64,000 bases of DNA from Amycolatopsis sp. 2-15 (GCF_030285625.1 NZ_CP127294.1:6914001-6978000); one strand, 5' to 3'; positions 24,045 to 33,537 are shown, counted from the first letter of the stretch. Program-made: numbers and translations. Notes: generated by a model not told the origin, from the sequence alone.

Positions 24045-25375
24045 CGGGCGAGCTCGCTCGGCCGCGAGGGCTCGGGTGACCCGACGGCGTCGAGGTCGCG
24101 GCCCCGCGTTTCCGGCGCCCACGCGAGCGCGGCGACCGTCAGCAGCCCCAGCAAGCCGAGGTAGGCGGCGACCGGCCACCACGAACCGCTCCATGCGAGC
24201 AGCACCGTCGCGATGAGCGGGGACAGGCCGCCGGCGAGGACCGACGCGAGCTCGTGTCCGAGCGCGACCCCGCTGTAGCGCACGCCGCTGCCGAACAGCT
24301 CGCTGAAGAAGCTCGCCTGCGCGCCGATCATCGCGCCGTGGCACGCGGCGTTGGCCACCACGATGGCCAGCCACACCAGCCAGGTCTCCCGGGTGTGCAG
24401 CAACGCGAAGAACGGGGCGGCCCACACGATCATCGCGATCGCGCCGCCGAGGTACACCGGGCGCCGGCCCACCCGGTCGGTCAGGGCTCCCCACAACGGC
24501 ATCGCGATCGCCTCGAGGAGCTCGCCGAGGATCACCCCGACCAGCGTCACCCACTGCGGAATGCCGATCTGGCTCGCGTACGTGAGCACGAAGACCAGGA
24601 AGATGTAGCTGCCGCCGTTCTCGGCGAGGCGGGCGCCGAAGGACACCACCACCGCGCGCGGGTGCTTGCGGATCGCGGCGAGCACGGGGAACCGCTCGGT
24701 CTCGTGGCGCCGCCGCACCTGGGCGAACGACTGCGTCTCCAGCACGTTCATCCGGATCACCAGCCCGACGACCATGAGCACGACCCCCACGAGGAACGGG
24801 ATCCGCCAGCCCCAAGACTGGAACGCCTCCGCGCTCGTGGTCCCGCTCAGCAGCGCGAACACCGCGGCGCTGAGCACGAACCCGATGCTGACGCCGCTCT
24901 GGCCCAGCGCGGTCTGCATGCCGCGCCGCTTCGGGTCGGCGTTCTCGCTGATCAGCAGCACCCCGCCGCCCCACTCCCCGCCCACCGCGATGCCCTGGAC
25001 GATCCGCAGCACGGTCAGCAGGATCGGTGCCCACAGCCCGATCTGCTGGTACGTCGGCAGCACGCCGACCAGCGCCGTCGTGAGGCCCATCAGCGTCAGC
25101 GTCGTCACAAGCATCGCGCGCCGCCCGATGCGGTCGCCGAAGTGGCCGAAGACGATGCCGCCGATGGGCCGCGCCGCGAAGCCGAGCGCGTAGGTGCCGA
25201 ACGCGGCGATGGTGCCGGCGATCGGGTCCACGGCCGGGAAGAACAGCTTGTTGAACACGATCGCGGCGGCGGTGCCGTAGAGGAAGAAGTCGTACCACTC
25301 CAGGGCGTTGCCGACCAGGCCCGCCAGCACGACGCGGCGCATCGACTGCCGCGGTGGGTGAAGAGAGTCCGCCAT
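24041..25375 (-). CDS. MFS transporter, metabolite:H+ symporter (MHS) family
   Basis: A 444-residue, 12-helix importer. NALEWYDFFLYGTAA at the start, GHFGDRIGRRAMLV between helices 2 and 3, and GEWGGGVLLISENADPKRRG are classic MHS features (ProP, ShiA, KgtP relatives). These transport organic acids or osmolytes with protons. The start at 25375 is preceded by GAGGAGG; the longer frame runs into the promoter region. It is the first gene of the transporter-thiolase-ligase operon, so it likely imports the acid that the ligase activates. Confidence 0.85.
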   Translation of the reverse strand: MADSLHPPRQSMRRVVLAGLVGNALEWYDFFLYGTAAAIVFNKLFFPAVDPIAGTIAAFGTYALGFAARPIGGIVFGHFGDRIGRRAMLVTTLTLMGLTTALVGVLPTYQQIGLWAPILLTVLRIVQGIAVGGEWGGGVLLISENADPKRRGMQTALGQSGVSIGFVLSAAVFALLSGTTSAEAFQSWGWRIPFLVGVVLMVVGLVIRMNVLETQSFAQVRRRHETERFPVLAAIRKHPRAVVVSFGARLAENGGSYIFLVFVLTYASQIGIPQWVTLVGVILGELLEAIAMPLWGALTDRVGRRPVYLGGAIAMIVWAAPFFALLHTRETWLVWLAIVVANAACHGAMIGAQASFFSELFGSGVRYSGVALGHELASVLAGGLSPLIATVLLAWSGSWWPVAAYLGLLGLLTVAALAWAPETRGRDLDAVGSPEPSRPSELAR

Positions 25376-25393
25376 TGGTCCTCCTCGGGTGCC

Positions 25394-25410
25394 GGGACGG
25401 CGCGCGTCCC
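25394..25410. promoter_or_regulatory. inverted repeat upstream of the transporter operon
   Basis: GGGAC and GTCCC around a 7-base GC-rich centre, 19 bases upstream of the transporter ATG. It is a candidate operator for the adjacent IclR regulator, but inverted repeats are common at this GC content. Confidence 0.25.
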
Positions 25411-25467
25411 GATGGGGAGCGGCCATGGTGCGCCGGCGCCGCGGCGCGCAGAAGGTCAACGGTCCAG

Positions 25468-26247
25468 TCAGCGGAACGCTTGTGCGTGGGCGCCGCGGAG
25501 CCGGCGCGTCAGGGCGGTGCAGGCGAGCTGCAGTGCGGCCGAGAACCGGCCGATGTCCAGCCGGTCACCCGGCGCCACGATGCTCAGGGCCGCGACCACC
25601 GTCGCATCGGACCAGACCGGGGCCGCGATGGCGCCGTAGCCCGGGGCCGGCTCGATGTGCGAAACCGCGTAGCCGCGGCGGCGGATCTCGGCGAGCTCGG
25701 CGCGCAACCGGGGCTCGTCGAGCGGTGGCTGCGTTTCGGGACCGGTCGTGGCGCACAGCTCGTCGACGCGCTCGGGCGGTCCGAACGCGAGAATCGCCTT
25801 GCCCGAAGCCGCGGAGTGCGGGGGAACGCGGCCGTCGAGCTGCGTGACGACCCGGCCGCGGCCCCGGCTGCCGACGTACTTCTCGGTGAACAGCATCCCG
25901 CTCCTTCCGGGCACGACCAGCAGCACGGTCTCCTGCGTGACGTGCGCCAGATCGTCGAGGAACGGCGCGGCGACCACGCGCAGCGAGCGGTGCGCGGGTG
26001 CGCGCTGGCCGAGCTCGTAGAGCCAGGTGCCGAGGCGGTAGCGGTGCCCGTCGCGTTCCAGCAGCTCGCATTCGACGAGCTCCTGCACGAGGCGGTGGAC
26101 CGTCGCCTTCGGCAGGCCGCTGCGGCGGGCGAGCTCGCTGATCCCGAGCACGGACGAGCTCGCGTCGAACGACCGCAGGATCGCCCGTGCGCGGCGCAGC
26201 ACCGCCTTCGCGGGCGGCGTGCCGAGAGGTTCACTGCCGGCCGCCAT
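25468..26247 (-). CDS. IclR family transcriptional regulator
   Basis: A 259-residue regulator. The winged HTH is at residues about 15-70 (ISELARRSGLPKATVHRLVQEL). The effector domain has the family segment VPPHSAASGKAILAF and ends with the usual VAALSIVAPGDRL. IclR proteins bind a small acid and control adjacent catabolic genes. It lies 92 bases upstream of the MHS transporter on the same strand, and is the likely regulator of the transporter-thiolase-ligase operon. Confidence 0.88.
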   Translation of the reverse strand: MAAGSEPLGTPPAKAVLRRARAILRSFDASSSVLGISELARRSGLPKATVHRLVQELVECELLERDGHRYRLGTWLYELGQRAPAHRSLRVVAAPFLDDLAHVTQETVLLVVPGRSGMLFTEKYVGSRGRGRVVTQLDGRVPPHSAASGKAILAFGPPERVDELCATTGPETQPPLDEPRLRAELAEIRRRGYAVSHIEPAPGYGAIAAPVWSDATVVAALSIVAPGDRLDIGRFSAALQLACTALTRRLRGAHAQAFR

Positions 26248-26326
26248 GCCGTCTCCCGCCTGCCGCCGTGACCGCTGATGCTAGGTCGGTTTCGCGGCCA
26301 CCGCACCCGTCGTCGCGGGCCGACGC

Positions 26327-27949
26327 TCAGGAGCGGCGGCCCCTCAACCACGAGGTCAGCGTGGACTTCGCCGTCTCCGCCCGCGACGGGGTCGTGAGGC
26401 TCTGGGCGACGAGGTGGCCCGAGCCGCCGCCGAGCCCGGCGCCCGGGTGCGTCGACGCGCCGATGTGCCACAGGCCCGGCACCGGCGTGCGGTGGCGGGC
26501 CGCGCTGGGCAGGGGGCGCCACAGAAAGCTCTGGTCGACTTCGGCGGCGCCGCCGTACGGATCGCCGGCCACGGCGTTGACGTTCGCGGCTTCGAGGTCG
26601 GGCGGGGTGATCACGTCGACGGCCAGCACTTTCTCCCGCAGCCCGGGCGCGTGCCGCGCGATCCGGTCCAGCACGCGGTCGGCGTAGGCGGTGGCGAGCC
26701 GAGGCGTCCAGCCGCCGGTGACGTCGAGCTCCCCCGCCGCGTCGCCGACCGGGGCGAACGGCGTTTCCTGCAGCTGCAACCACAACGCGGCCGCGCCCTC
26801 GGGCACGCGTGACGGGTCGAGCAGGTACTGCTGGCCGACCACGATCGTCGGGCGGTCCGGCAGCAGGCCGGCTTCCGCCTGGGCGCAGGCGATGCCGGTA
26901 CTGGCCGAGCCGTCGGAGACGTGGACGAGCGGGATCTCGCGCAGCCGCTCGTCGAGCCAGTCCAGCGGCGCGGAGAGGGCGACGTGGATCTGCAGCTCCG
27001 CGCGGCCGTAGCGAAAGCGCCGGGCCTCGTCGGTGACCTGCTCGGACACGGACCCGGCCGGCAGCAGCTCGCCGTACAGCGCCGTCGGCGTCACCGACAC
27101 GACCACGGCCCGCGTGGCCCGCAGGGTCTCGCCGCCGGCCACGACACCGACCGCGCGCCCGCCCTCGACGAGGATGCGTTCGACCGGCGCGCCCGTGCGG
27201 ATCTCCACCCCCCGGGCTTCGAGCAGTGACCGGAACGCCTCGACGAACCGGCCGGCTCCGCCCTCGACCACGGGCAGGCCGAACCCGTGCATGGTCGCGG
27301 CCAGCACCGGCACGAGGAACCCGCCCGAAGCCTGGTCGGGCGCCAAGCCCGCGTGCAGCAGCCACGGGATCCACAGGTGGTCGACCTCGGAGCCGGTGAA
27401 CTCCCGCGCGCACCACGAACGGCCGCTGCTCACGAAGTCACGAACCCAGCGTTCGGTGCCCGTGCGGCCGAGGCCGCGCGCGAGCCCGCCGGCGTGCTTG
27501 ACCACCAGAGGCGAGCGCAGTTCCGAGCCCATCAATCCGCCGACCGGGCCGGCGTGGTCCAGGAAATCCTGCAACGCCTTCAGGTACCGGGTGCGATCCT
27601 CGGCGTGCGCGAACTCAGCCGCCGTCTGCTCCGGGTCGCGGTGCGCGACCACCGCGTGGCCGTCGTCGCCGATGCTCGCGACGAGCGGACCGCCGGCGTT
27701 GCGGTAGCGGAGCCCGTGCCGGTGCAGCTCCTCCCCCAGTGCCGCGTAGGCCCCGCCCGAGACGAACAACGGGTGCCAGGACGAGAACGTGTCGTGCACG
27801 TAGCCCGGGAGCGTGCGTTCTTCACTCGTGATGAACCCGCCGAGCCGGTCGTTGCGCTCCACGAGCGTCACCGACCAGCCGGCGCCGGCCAGCTCGGCGG
27901 CCGCGACCAGGCCATTGACACCGCTGCCGACCACGATCGCGTCCGGCAT
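26327..27949 (-). CDS. FAD-dependent oxidoreductase (phytoene dehydrogenase-like)
   Basis: A 540-residue flavoprotein. IVVGSGVNGLVAAAELAGAG and ERNDRLGGFITSEE form the FAD-binding start. GFGLPVVEGGAGRFVEAF and the C-terminal LWHIGASTHPGAGLGGGSGHLVAQ are typical of the amine oxidase/phytoene dehydrogenase superfamily. Its reaction is unknown; it would be a desaturation or oxidation of a hydrophobic substrate. It is the intact paralogue of the broken gene at 19778. Encoded just upstream of the IclR gene, it may belong to the same catabolic region. Confidence 0.85.
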   Translation of the reverse strand: MPDAIVVGSGVNGLVAAAELAGAGWSVTLVERNDRLGGFITSEERTLPGYVHDTFSSWHPLFVSGGAYAALGEELHRHGLRYRNAGGPLVASIGDDGHAVVAHRDPEQTAAEFAHAEDRTRYLKALQDFLDHAGPVGGLMGSELRSPLVVKHAGGLARGLGRTGTERWVRDFVSSGRSWCAREFTGSEVDHLWIPWLLHAGLAPDQASGGFLVPVLAATMHGFGLPVVEGGAGRFVEAFRSLLEARGVEIRTGAPVERILVEGGRAVGVVAGGETLRATRAVVVSVTPTALYGELLPAGSVSEQVTDEARRFRYGRAELQIHVALSAPLDWLDERLREIPLVHVSDGSASTGIACAQAEAGLLPDRPTIVVGQQYLLDPSRVPEGAAALWLQLQETPFAPVGDAAGELDVTGGWTPRLATAYADRVLDRIARHAPGLREKVLAVDVITPPDLEAANVNAVAGDPYGGAAEVDQSFLWRPLPSAARHRTPVPGLWHIGASTHPGAGLGGGSGHLVAQSLTTPSRAETAKSTLTSWLRGRRS

Positions 27950-27974
27950 CCGCTTTCCCTTCAGGCCGTCCTCA

Positions 27975-28274
27975 TCACGACAGGTGGGCCCGCACCGAGT
28001 CCTGCTGCGAATCGGTCCAGCCCTTGCTCGCAGCGTAGGCGATCATCTTCCCGAACGCTTCCGTCCACTGTGGATCGTCACTCGGCCCTTCACCGCGCAG
28101 CCACGCCACCGACAGCCACGCGTAGCCCTCGGCCGCGGTGCCCGCCCCGGCCCCGCGCAACGCGGCGTCGACGTCAGTTTCGGTGACCCCCTCGGCTCGC
28201 TCGACCGACAGCGACGTCAGTTCCCCGGATTCGACCACCGTCGGTCGAAGCTCCGCACCGATGACGACCTTCAC
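27975..28274 (-). CDS. small hypothetical protein
   Basis: A 99-residue protein starting at a GTG with GGAGGAGAA close upstream (VKVVIGAELRPTVV). It has predicted beta strands first, then AWLSVAWLRGEGPSDDPQWTEAF and a helical KMIAYAASKGWTD segment. No membrane part. The ATG at 28322 would add 16 Gly-rich residues and is unlikely. I do not recognise the family. It lies 25 bases upstream of the FAD oxidoreductase gene start on the same strand. Confidence 0.6.
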   Translation of the reverse strand: MKVVIGAELRPTVVESGELTSLSVERAEGVTETDVDAALRGAGAGTAAEGYAWLSVAWLRGEGPSDDPQWTEAFGKMIAYAASKGWTDSQQDSVRAHLS

Positions 28275-28347
28275 GCCTTCTCCTCCCGTGCCACCTGCTC
28301 CTACAGTGCCCGAGAAGCCCAAGGACGGGCCAGCATCCTCGCCGAGA

Positions 28348-28632
28348 TCACAACTGAGCCTTCGCGTGCAGCCCGGCCACGAGCTCGTCGGCAGCGCGCT
28401 CGTCTTCCGCGGTGGCCACGACAGTCGACGACGCCTTGGTGTACGAACGCGTCAGCTCGAGGATCTCGATCGTCTAGTCGTCGAGGATCTGCCGGTGGCC
28501 CAGGGCTTCCACGGCCCGGTGTTCGGGATCGTCGTACCAGGCGCGCATGTGCTCCTCGGTCTCGAAGTACGCGATGGCCAGCTCCCGCCCGTCCGGCACG
28601 TCGAGCTTGCGCAGTGCGACGAATCCCGGCAT
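28348..28632 (-). pseudogene. antibiotic biosynthesis monooxygenase-like protein, stop-interrupted
   Basis: The minus strand reads MPGFVALRKLDVPDGRELA, then YFETEEHMRAWYDDPEHRAV, a small ferredoxin-like monooxygenase of the ABM group. An in-frame TAG (28474-28476) stands where family members usually have Tyr (DD-Y-TIEI). The same frame continues after it with TIEILELTRSYT to a TGA at 28348. MPGFV is normally internal, about 30 residues into these proteins, and a stop lies upstream, so the N-terminus is missing too. Both defects point to a dead gene. Confidence 0.6.
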
Positions 28633-28762
28633 CGACCGTCACAAGTACGCAATGTCGACAGTGCGCGATCCGGCCATTCCCCTCGCGTCCCGGATGGCCG
28701 CGGACCCGCGGCGGAGTGAGACTTCCGCACACCACATCGCCACCGCACCCCGAGGAGGGGCC

Positions 28763-29866
28763 ATGGTCAAACCCGTCGCCGACGGCAAGGGGTTCAAGCT
28801 GGGGCTGTTCTCGGCCAACTGCTCGTCCGGGCTGGCCGTGACGAAGATCCCCGAGCGCTGGTCGGGCAGCTGGGAGGACAACCTGCGCCTGGCCGAGCTC
28901 GCCGACGCGGTCGGGATCGACTTCCTGCTGCCGATCGCGCGCTGGATCGGCTACGGCGGCGAGACCAACTTCCACGAGGGCGTGCTCGACCCGACCACGC
29001 TCGCGGCGGCGCTGCTCGCCCGCACCCGGCGGATCACGGTGTTCACCACCGTGCACACGGCGTTCAACCACCCCGTCGTGGTGGCCAAGCAGCTCGCCAC
29101 CGCCGACCTCGTCGGCTCGGGCCGCGCGGGCATCAACATCGTCGCCGGCTGGAACGAGCCCGAGTACCGCGCGCTGGGCGCGGATCTGCCGGCCGAGCAC
29201 GACGCCCGCTACGCCCTGGCACAGGAGTGGTGGGACGTCGTCCGCCGGATCTGGACCGAGGACGGCCGGTTCGACCACGAAGGCCGGTTTTTCAAGCTCG
29301 AGGGCGTCGAGGGGATGCCGAAGCCGCCCGACGGGCCGCTGCCGGTGCTCAACGCCGGCTCGTCGACGCAGGGCCGCGGCTTCGCGGCGCGCAACGCGGA
29401 CGTCGCGTTCACCATCGTCGGCGGGCCGGAGGACGGCGCCGGGATCGTGCGGTCCGTCCGCGCGGAAGCGGAGCGCGACCACGGCCGCCAGGTCGGTGTG
29501 TTCACCCTAGGCCACGTCGTCTGCCGACCGACCCGCGCCGAAGCCGAGGAGTACTTGCGCTACTACGCCGACGAGCAGGCCGACTGGGCCGCCGTCGACA
29601 ACCTCATGCGGCTGCAGGGCCTGCACGCGCAGTCCTTCACGCCGGAGATGCTGGCGACGTTCCGCGCGCGGTTCGCCGCCGGCCACGGCAGCTGCCCGCT
29701 GATCGGCACGCCCGACGAGGTCGCCGACCGGATCGCCGCGTTCCACGAGGCCGGGTTCGCCGGGATGACGCTGTCGTTCGTGGACTACGTGGGCGAGCTC
29801 GGCTACTTTGCCCAGGAAGTGCTGCCGCGCCTCGAGGCCCGCGGAATCCGGGCCCCCGCCGGCTGA
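28763..29866 (+). CDS. LLM flavin-dependent monooxygenase (SfnG/RutA-like)
   Basis: A 367-residue luciferase-like enzyme. GLFSANCSSGLAV at the start, DFLLPIARWIGYGG, VAKQLATADLVGSGRAGINIVAGW (the flavin-binding part) and the late GTPDEVADRIAAFHEAGF place it near dimethylsulfone monooxygenase SfnG and pyrimidine monooxygenase RutA, but not close enough to name. Reduced FMN must come from elsewhere. GAGGAGGGG precedes the ATG. An AraC regulator follows after 24 bases and probably controls it. Confidence 0.8.
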   Translation: MVKPVADGKGFKLGLFSANCSSGLAVTKIPERWSGSWEDNLRLAELADAVGIDFLLPIARWIGYGGETNFHEGVLDPTTLAAALLARTRRITVFTTVHTAFNHPVVVAKQLATADLVGSGRAGINIVAGWNEPEYRALGADLPAEHDARYALAQEWWDVVRRIWTEDGRFDHEGRFFKLEGVEGMPKPPDGPLPVLNAGSSTQGRGFAARNADVAFTIVGGPEDGAGIVRSVRAEAERDHGRQVGVFTLGHVVCRPTRAEAEEYLRYYADEQADWAAVDNLMRLQGLHAQSFTPEMLATFRARFAAGHGSCPLIGTPDEVADRIAAFHEAGFAGMTLSFVDYVGELGYFAQEVLPRLEARGIRAPAG

Positions 29867-29890
29867 CGGGACACCAGAGGGGAGCCGCCG

Positions 29891-30874
29891 GTGACCACGG
29901 GATTACCGCCGAGCTCGGAAGACGGCACGCTGCTCGCGCCGTCCCTGCACTCCACCCGGCTCACCGACCTGCGCGACCGCGTGCAGGACGTGACGGTCGT
30001 GCACGAGATCGAGCCCCGCCGCGGCCGCCCCGACGGCACCGTCGCCGTGGCGGGGCTCGGCGCGCTGAACCTGGTCGTGGTCCGCTACGGCGCCCAGGTC
30101 ACCGTGGACGCCTTCCCCACCCGCAACCGGTTCGCGCTCACCGTGCCGCTCGGCCCGATGTGGGTCTCGGCGCCCGAGGTCACCGGCAAAGTGCTCACAT
30201 CCGGTTTCGCCCTGGCCGGCGACGCCCACACGGTCATGCGCCCCGACCCGCACGCCGGCGCCCTGGTGCTGTCCACGCGGATGTCGCGGGTCGAGGAGCA
30301 CCTCGGCACCCTGCTGGGCCGCGCGCCGAGCACCGCGCTGCGGTTCCTGCCGCCGAACGCCCCGGCGGCGGGTCCGGCCGCGTTGCTCGACTCCGCGTGG
30401 CGCACCGCCTGCCTCGCCCTCGCCGACGCCCGTGCACCGCTCGGGCCGAGCGTGCTGCGGGCGCTGGAGGACCAGCTGCTCACCGCGATCTTGCTCGGCC
30501 TGCCGCACACGTCGTCGCCCGAGCTGCTCGACGGTCCCGCCGACGAGCCGGCCGACGTGGTCGAGCGGGCGCGCACGTGGCTGGAGGAGCACCACGCCGA
30601 ACCGGTGACCGTCACCGACCTCGCCCGCGCGGCCGGCCTCGGGCCGCGCCAGCTGCAAGCGCACTTCCGCCGCCGGCTCGGCACCACGCCGACCGCGCTG
30701 CTGCGCGACATCCGGCTCGGAAGCGCGCACCGGGCCCTGCTCGGCGCCGACCGGACGGTGGCCGAGATCGCGCACTCCTGCGGGTTCACGCACCTGAGCC
30801 GGTTCGCGCAGGAGTACCGTGCGCGATTCGGCGAGCTCCCCTCGGAGACAGCCCACCGGCGACGGCCGGTCTGA
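29891..30874 (+). CDS. AraC family regulator
   Basis: A 327-residue regulator with an N-terminal AraC-binding-like sensory domain (residues about 20-200) and two C-terminal HTH motifs (about 235-320): PVTVTDLARAAGLGPRQLQAHFRRRLG and RTVAEIAHSCGFTHLSRFAQEYRARFG. GTG start at 29891 behind GGAGCC. The gene is co-directional with the preceding LLM monooxygenase, which makes that gene its most likely target. The ligand is unknown. Confidence 0.85.
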   Translation: MTTGLPPSSEDGTLLAPSLHSTRLTDLRDRVQDVTVVHEIEPRRGRPDGTVAVAGLGALNLVVVRYGAQVTVDAFPTRNRFALTVPLGPMWVSAPEVTGKVLTSGFALAGDAHTVMRPDPHAGALVLSTRMSRVEEHLGTLLGRAPSTALRFLPPNAPAAGPAALLDSAWRTACLALADARAPLGPSVLRALEDQLLTAILLGLPHTSSPELLDGPADEPADVVERARTWLEEHHAEPVTVTDLARAAGLGPRQLQAHFRRRLGTTPTALLRDIRLGSAHRALLGADRTVAEIAHSCGFTHLSRFAQEYRARFGELPSETAHRRRPV

Positions 30875-30892
30875 CCACAGTGGACCGTCGGC

Positions 30893-31856
30893 CTAGTCAC
30901 TGTGCGCGGGCCGCAGGCGTTTCACGAGGTCCGCGACGAGCTCGTACGAATGCCGCCGGTCCCCGTGGTCATACACGGGCGTGGTGATCATCAGCTCGTG
31001 CGGGCCCATCCGGTCGAGCAGGCCCTGCAGCCGCTCCTGCACGGCCGGCGGCGAGCCCACTACCAGGTGGCCGCGCCGCACCTCGAGCTCCGCGCGGTCG
31101 GCCTCACTGTACGGGTGGGCGGCGGCCGTTTCGGGGTCCGGCAACAGAATCCGGCGGCCGTGGTGCCGGCTGAGGATTTTCAGCCGCTCGGGCCCCGCGA
31201 GCCACTCCGCCCGTTCGTCGGTGTCCGCCGCGATCACGGCCACGCTCAGCAGGGTCGGGAACACGGTGCTCTCGCGGTAGGCGAGCAGCGCTTCGACCGC
31301 GCCGCGGGCGTTGAGGTGATGGGCGAACGCGTAGGGCAACCCGAGCCCGGCGGCCACCCGCGCGCCGGCCGCGCTCGACCCGAGCACCCAGACCTCCGGC
31401 GTGTTGCCGACCGCGGGCACCGCGCGAACGGACCCGTCGCCGGCGAAGTAGCCCAGCAGCTCTTTCACTTGCTCCGCAAAGGTTTTCGCTGCGCGCTCCC
31501 GTTCGCTGCGCACCGCGTCCGCGGCGGCGCGGGGCCCCGCCGAGCGCCCGACCGAGCCCGAGGTCGATGCGGCCCGGGTGGAACGCCGCCAGCGTCCCGA
31601 ACTGCTCGGCCACCACGATCGGCGCGTGGTTCGGCAGCAGCACCCCGCCGGCCCCCACGCGGATCCGGCTCGTCGCCGCCGCGAGCCGCCCCACGACCAC
31701 CGCCGGCGCCGAGCCGGCGACGCCGCGCATGCCGTGGTGCTCGGGCACCCAGTAGCGGTGGTATCCGAGCCCGTCGGCGAGCACCGCGAGATCCACGGTT
31801 CGGCGCAGGGCCTCGGCCGCCGCGGACCCCGCCACGATCGGGGAAGTGTCGAGCAC
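30893..31856 (-). pseudogene. LLM flavin-dependent oxidoreductase, frameshifted
   Basis: The first part ([17 protein letters not shown], then [13 protein letters not shown] and [21 protein letters not shown]) and the second ([25 protein letters not shown], then [22 protein letters not shown]) are both unmistakable for the MsnO8/CE1758-type LLM family but in different frames. The shift lies near 31540, inside a G/C run, and could be one base. The usual M-R-x-S-V-L-D-T start is also damaged: an in-frame TAG precedes [11 protein letters not shown] and no ATG is present, leaving a GTG at 31856. It is convergent with the AraC gene. Confidence 0.75.
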
Positions 31857-32073
31857 CGAGACGCGCGCCGGTCCTGCCTACCACGGACGCGCTCGCACCG
31901 CCGCTGCTGCTCAGCTCCTGCCATGGATCGCGGGCGCGGGCATGCCCGCGCCCGCCTGGTCGCCCGACGTACTGCGGGGCCCTGCCGGTCCCGACCACGG
32001 CGCGAGGTTACGGCGCTCAGTTCGATCGTCACAGACACGCCATCACCGAGCGAAAGGACGCCGCGCACGAAAA

Positions 32074-32105
32074 CGGCGGCGCACCCGCCCAGGGGTGCAC
32101 CGCCG
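32074..32105 (-). terminator. rho-independent terminator of the dehydrogenase operon
   Basis: CGGCGGCGCACCC (32074-32086) pairs with GGGTGCACCGCCG (32093-32105) at 12 of 13 positions, with a 6-base loop. On the minus strand the stem is followed directly by TTTTCG. It sits 18 bases after the stop of the ABM gene. Confidence 0.75.
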
Positions 32106-32123
32106 CAGTCGTGTTCTGGTGCT

Positions 32124-32444
32124 TCAGCCGACCTTCATCTCACCCAGCTCCGACCAGGTGTCCTGGTCGAGGGTGGCGTTGATGATGTCCGGGGTCTTCT
32201 GCAGGTACTGCGGGAAGTCGGCCTGCGCCTTCTTGAAGTGGTCCGCGTTGACGTGCGCCGCGGCCGCGTCGTCGGCGAAAGCCTCCACGAGGACGTACTC
32301 GTTCGGGTCGTCGAGGCTGCGGGACCAGTCGAACCACTTGTTGCCCGGTTCGGCTCGCGTGGCCTCGGTGAACTCTCGCGAGAGCTCCGGCCACCGGTCC
32401 GCGTACTCCGGCTTGATCTGCCACTTCACGGTGATGAAGATCAT
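32124..32444 (-). CDS. putative quinol monooxygenase (ABM domain)
   Basis: A 106-residue dimeric alpha-beta-barrel protein of the antibiotic biosynthesis monooxygenase/YgiN type: FITVKWQIKPEYADRWPELS, then EPGNKWFDWSRSLDDPNEYVLVEAFAD and AHVNADHFKKAQADFPQYL, with the conserved N and H near residues 67-70. YgiN relatives oxidise quinols without a cofactor; others break down haem or act in antibiotic tailoring. It is the last gene of the operon with the dehydrogenase, just before a strong terminator. Confidence 0.8.
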   Translation of the reverse strand: MIFITVKWQIKPEYADRWPELSREFTEATRAEPGNKWFDWSRSLDDPNEYVLVEAFADDAAAAHVNADHFKKAQADFPQYLQKTPDIINATLDQDTWSELGEMKVG

Positions 32445-32511
32445 CTGTTCCTCCTTCGTGCCCTCAGCAGCGTAGCGCCGCCGCGGGCGCGTCCGCTGTG
32501 GACGGCCGCGC

Positions 32512-33537
32512 TCACGGGACCAGGATCGCCCGCCCGCGGATGCGGCCGCCGTCGAGGTCGTCGAGGGCCTGCTGGAAGTTGTCCAGCGAGTACTTCGTGG
32601 TGTGCAGCTTCACCTTGTCCTGCGCGGCCAGCACCATCAGCTCGCACAGGTCGGTGTAGGAGCCGACGAGGTTCCCGATGAAGTTGATCTCCGTGGAGAT
32701 CACGTCGATCGTCGGGATGTTGATGTTCTCGCCGTAGCCCACCACGTGGTAGTCGCCCGCGCGGCGCAGCATCGCCACGCCGTCGCGCGTCGCACCGCCC
32801 TCGCCGACGAAGTCGACCACGACCTCTGCGCCGTGGCCGCCCGTCAGCTCCTGCACGGCCGCCACGTGGCCGCCGTCGGCGACCACGCCGTGGTCCGCGC
32901 CGATCGACTCGGCCAGCTTCACCGCGTCGGCGTTGCGGTCGACCACGATCAGCTCGGCCGCGGTCATCGCCTTGAGCACCTGGATGCCGATGTGCCCGAG
33001 CCCGCCCGCGCCGATCACCACGCACTTGTCACCCGGGTGAAGGCGACGCGACGCCTTGGCCGCCGCGTGGTACGCCGTCAGACCGGCGTCGGCCAGCGCC
33101 GCGACGTCCGCGGGTTCCAGCGAGTCGTCGAGCTTGACCACGCTGCGCGCCGACGTCTTGAGCACCTGCGCGTAGCCGCCGGCGGTGTCGATGCCGGGGA
33201 ACTGGCTGTTCTCGCAGTGCACGTCGTCGCCGCGCCGGCACGCGGGGCACAGCCCGCACGTGATCAGCGGGTGCACGATCACCTTGTCGCCCTCGGCCAC
33301 GTTCGTGACGGCGGAACCCACGGCCTGCACCCAGCCCGCGTTCTCGTGCCCGATCGTGTAAGGCAAGGTGACGCCGGACTTCTCCGCCCACTGCCCCTCG
33401 ATGATGTGGAGGTCGGTACGGCACACGCCCGCCCCGCCGATGCGCACGAGCACGTCGTGCGGCCCGGTCACCTCGGGTTCGGGAACGTCGGTCATGCGCA
33501 GCTTCTCGTCGTACCCGACGACCTGGACAGCCTTCAC
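32512..33537 (-). CDS. zinc-dependent alcohol dehydrogenase
   Basis: A 341-residue MDR-family alcohol dehydrogenase. Catalytic zinc ligands are visible in GAGVCRTDLH (Cys39) and TIGHENAG (His and Glu), structural zinc in the four-Cys lobe CGLCPACRRGDDVHC, and the NAD fold in GAGGLGHIG. The sequence is of the type found downstream of propane monooxygenase genes, where it oxidises the 1- or 2-alcohol. The start overlaps the DUF59 stop by 4 bases. The ABM gene follows on the same strand. Confidence 0.9.
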   Translation of the reverse strand: MKAVQVVGYDEKLRMTDVPEPEVTGPHDVLVRIGGAGVCRTDLHIIEGQWAEKSGVTLPYTIGHENAGWVQAVGSAVTNVAEGDKVIVHPLITCGLCPACRRGDDVHCENSQFPGIDTAGGYAQVLKTSARSVVKLDDSLEPADVAALADAGLTAYHAAAKASRRLHPGDKCVVIGAGGLGHIGIQVLKAMTAAELIVVDRNADAVKLAESIGADHGVVADGGHVAAVQELTGGHGAEVVVDFVGEGGATRDGVAMLRRAGDYHVVGYGENINIPTIDVISTEINFIGNLVGSYTDLCELMVLAAQDKVKLHTTKYSLDNFQQALDDLDGGRIRGRAILVP

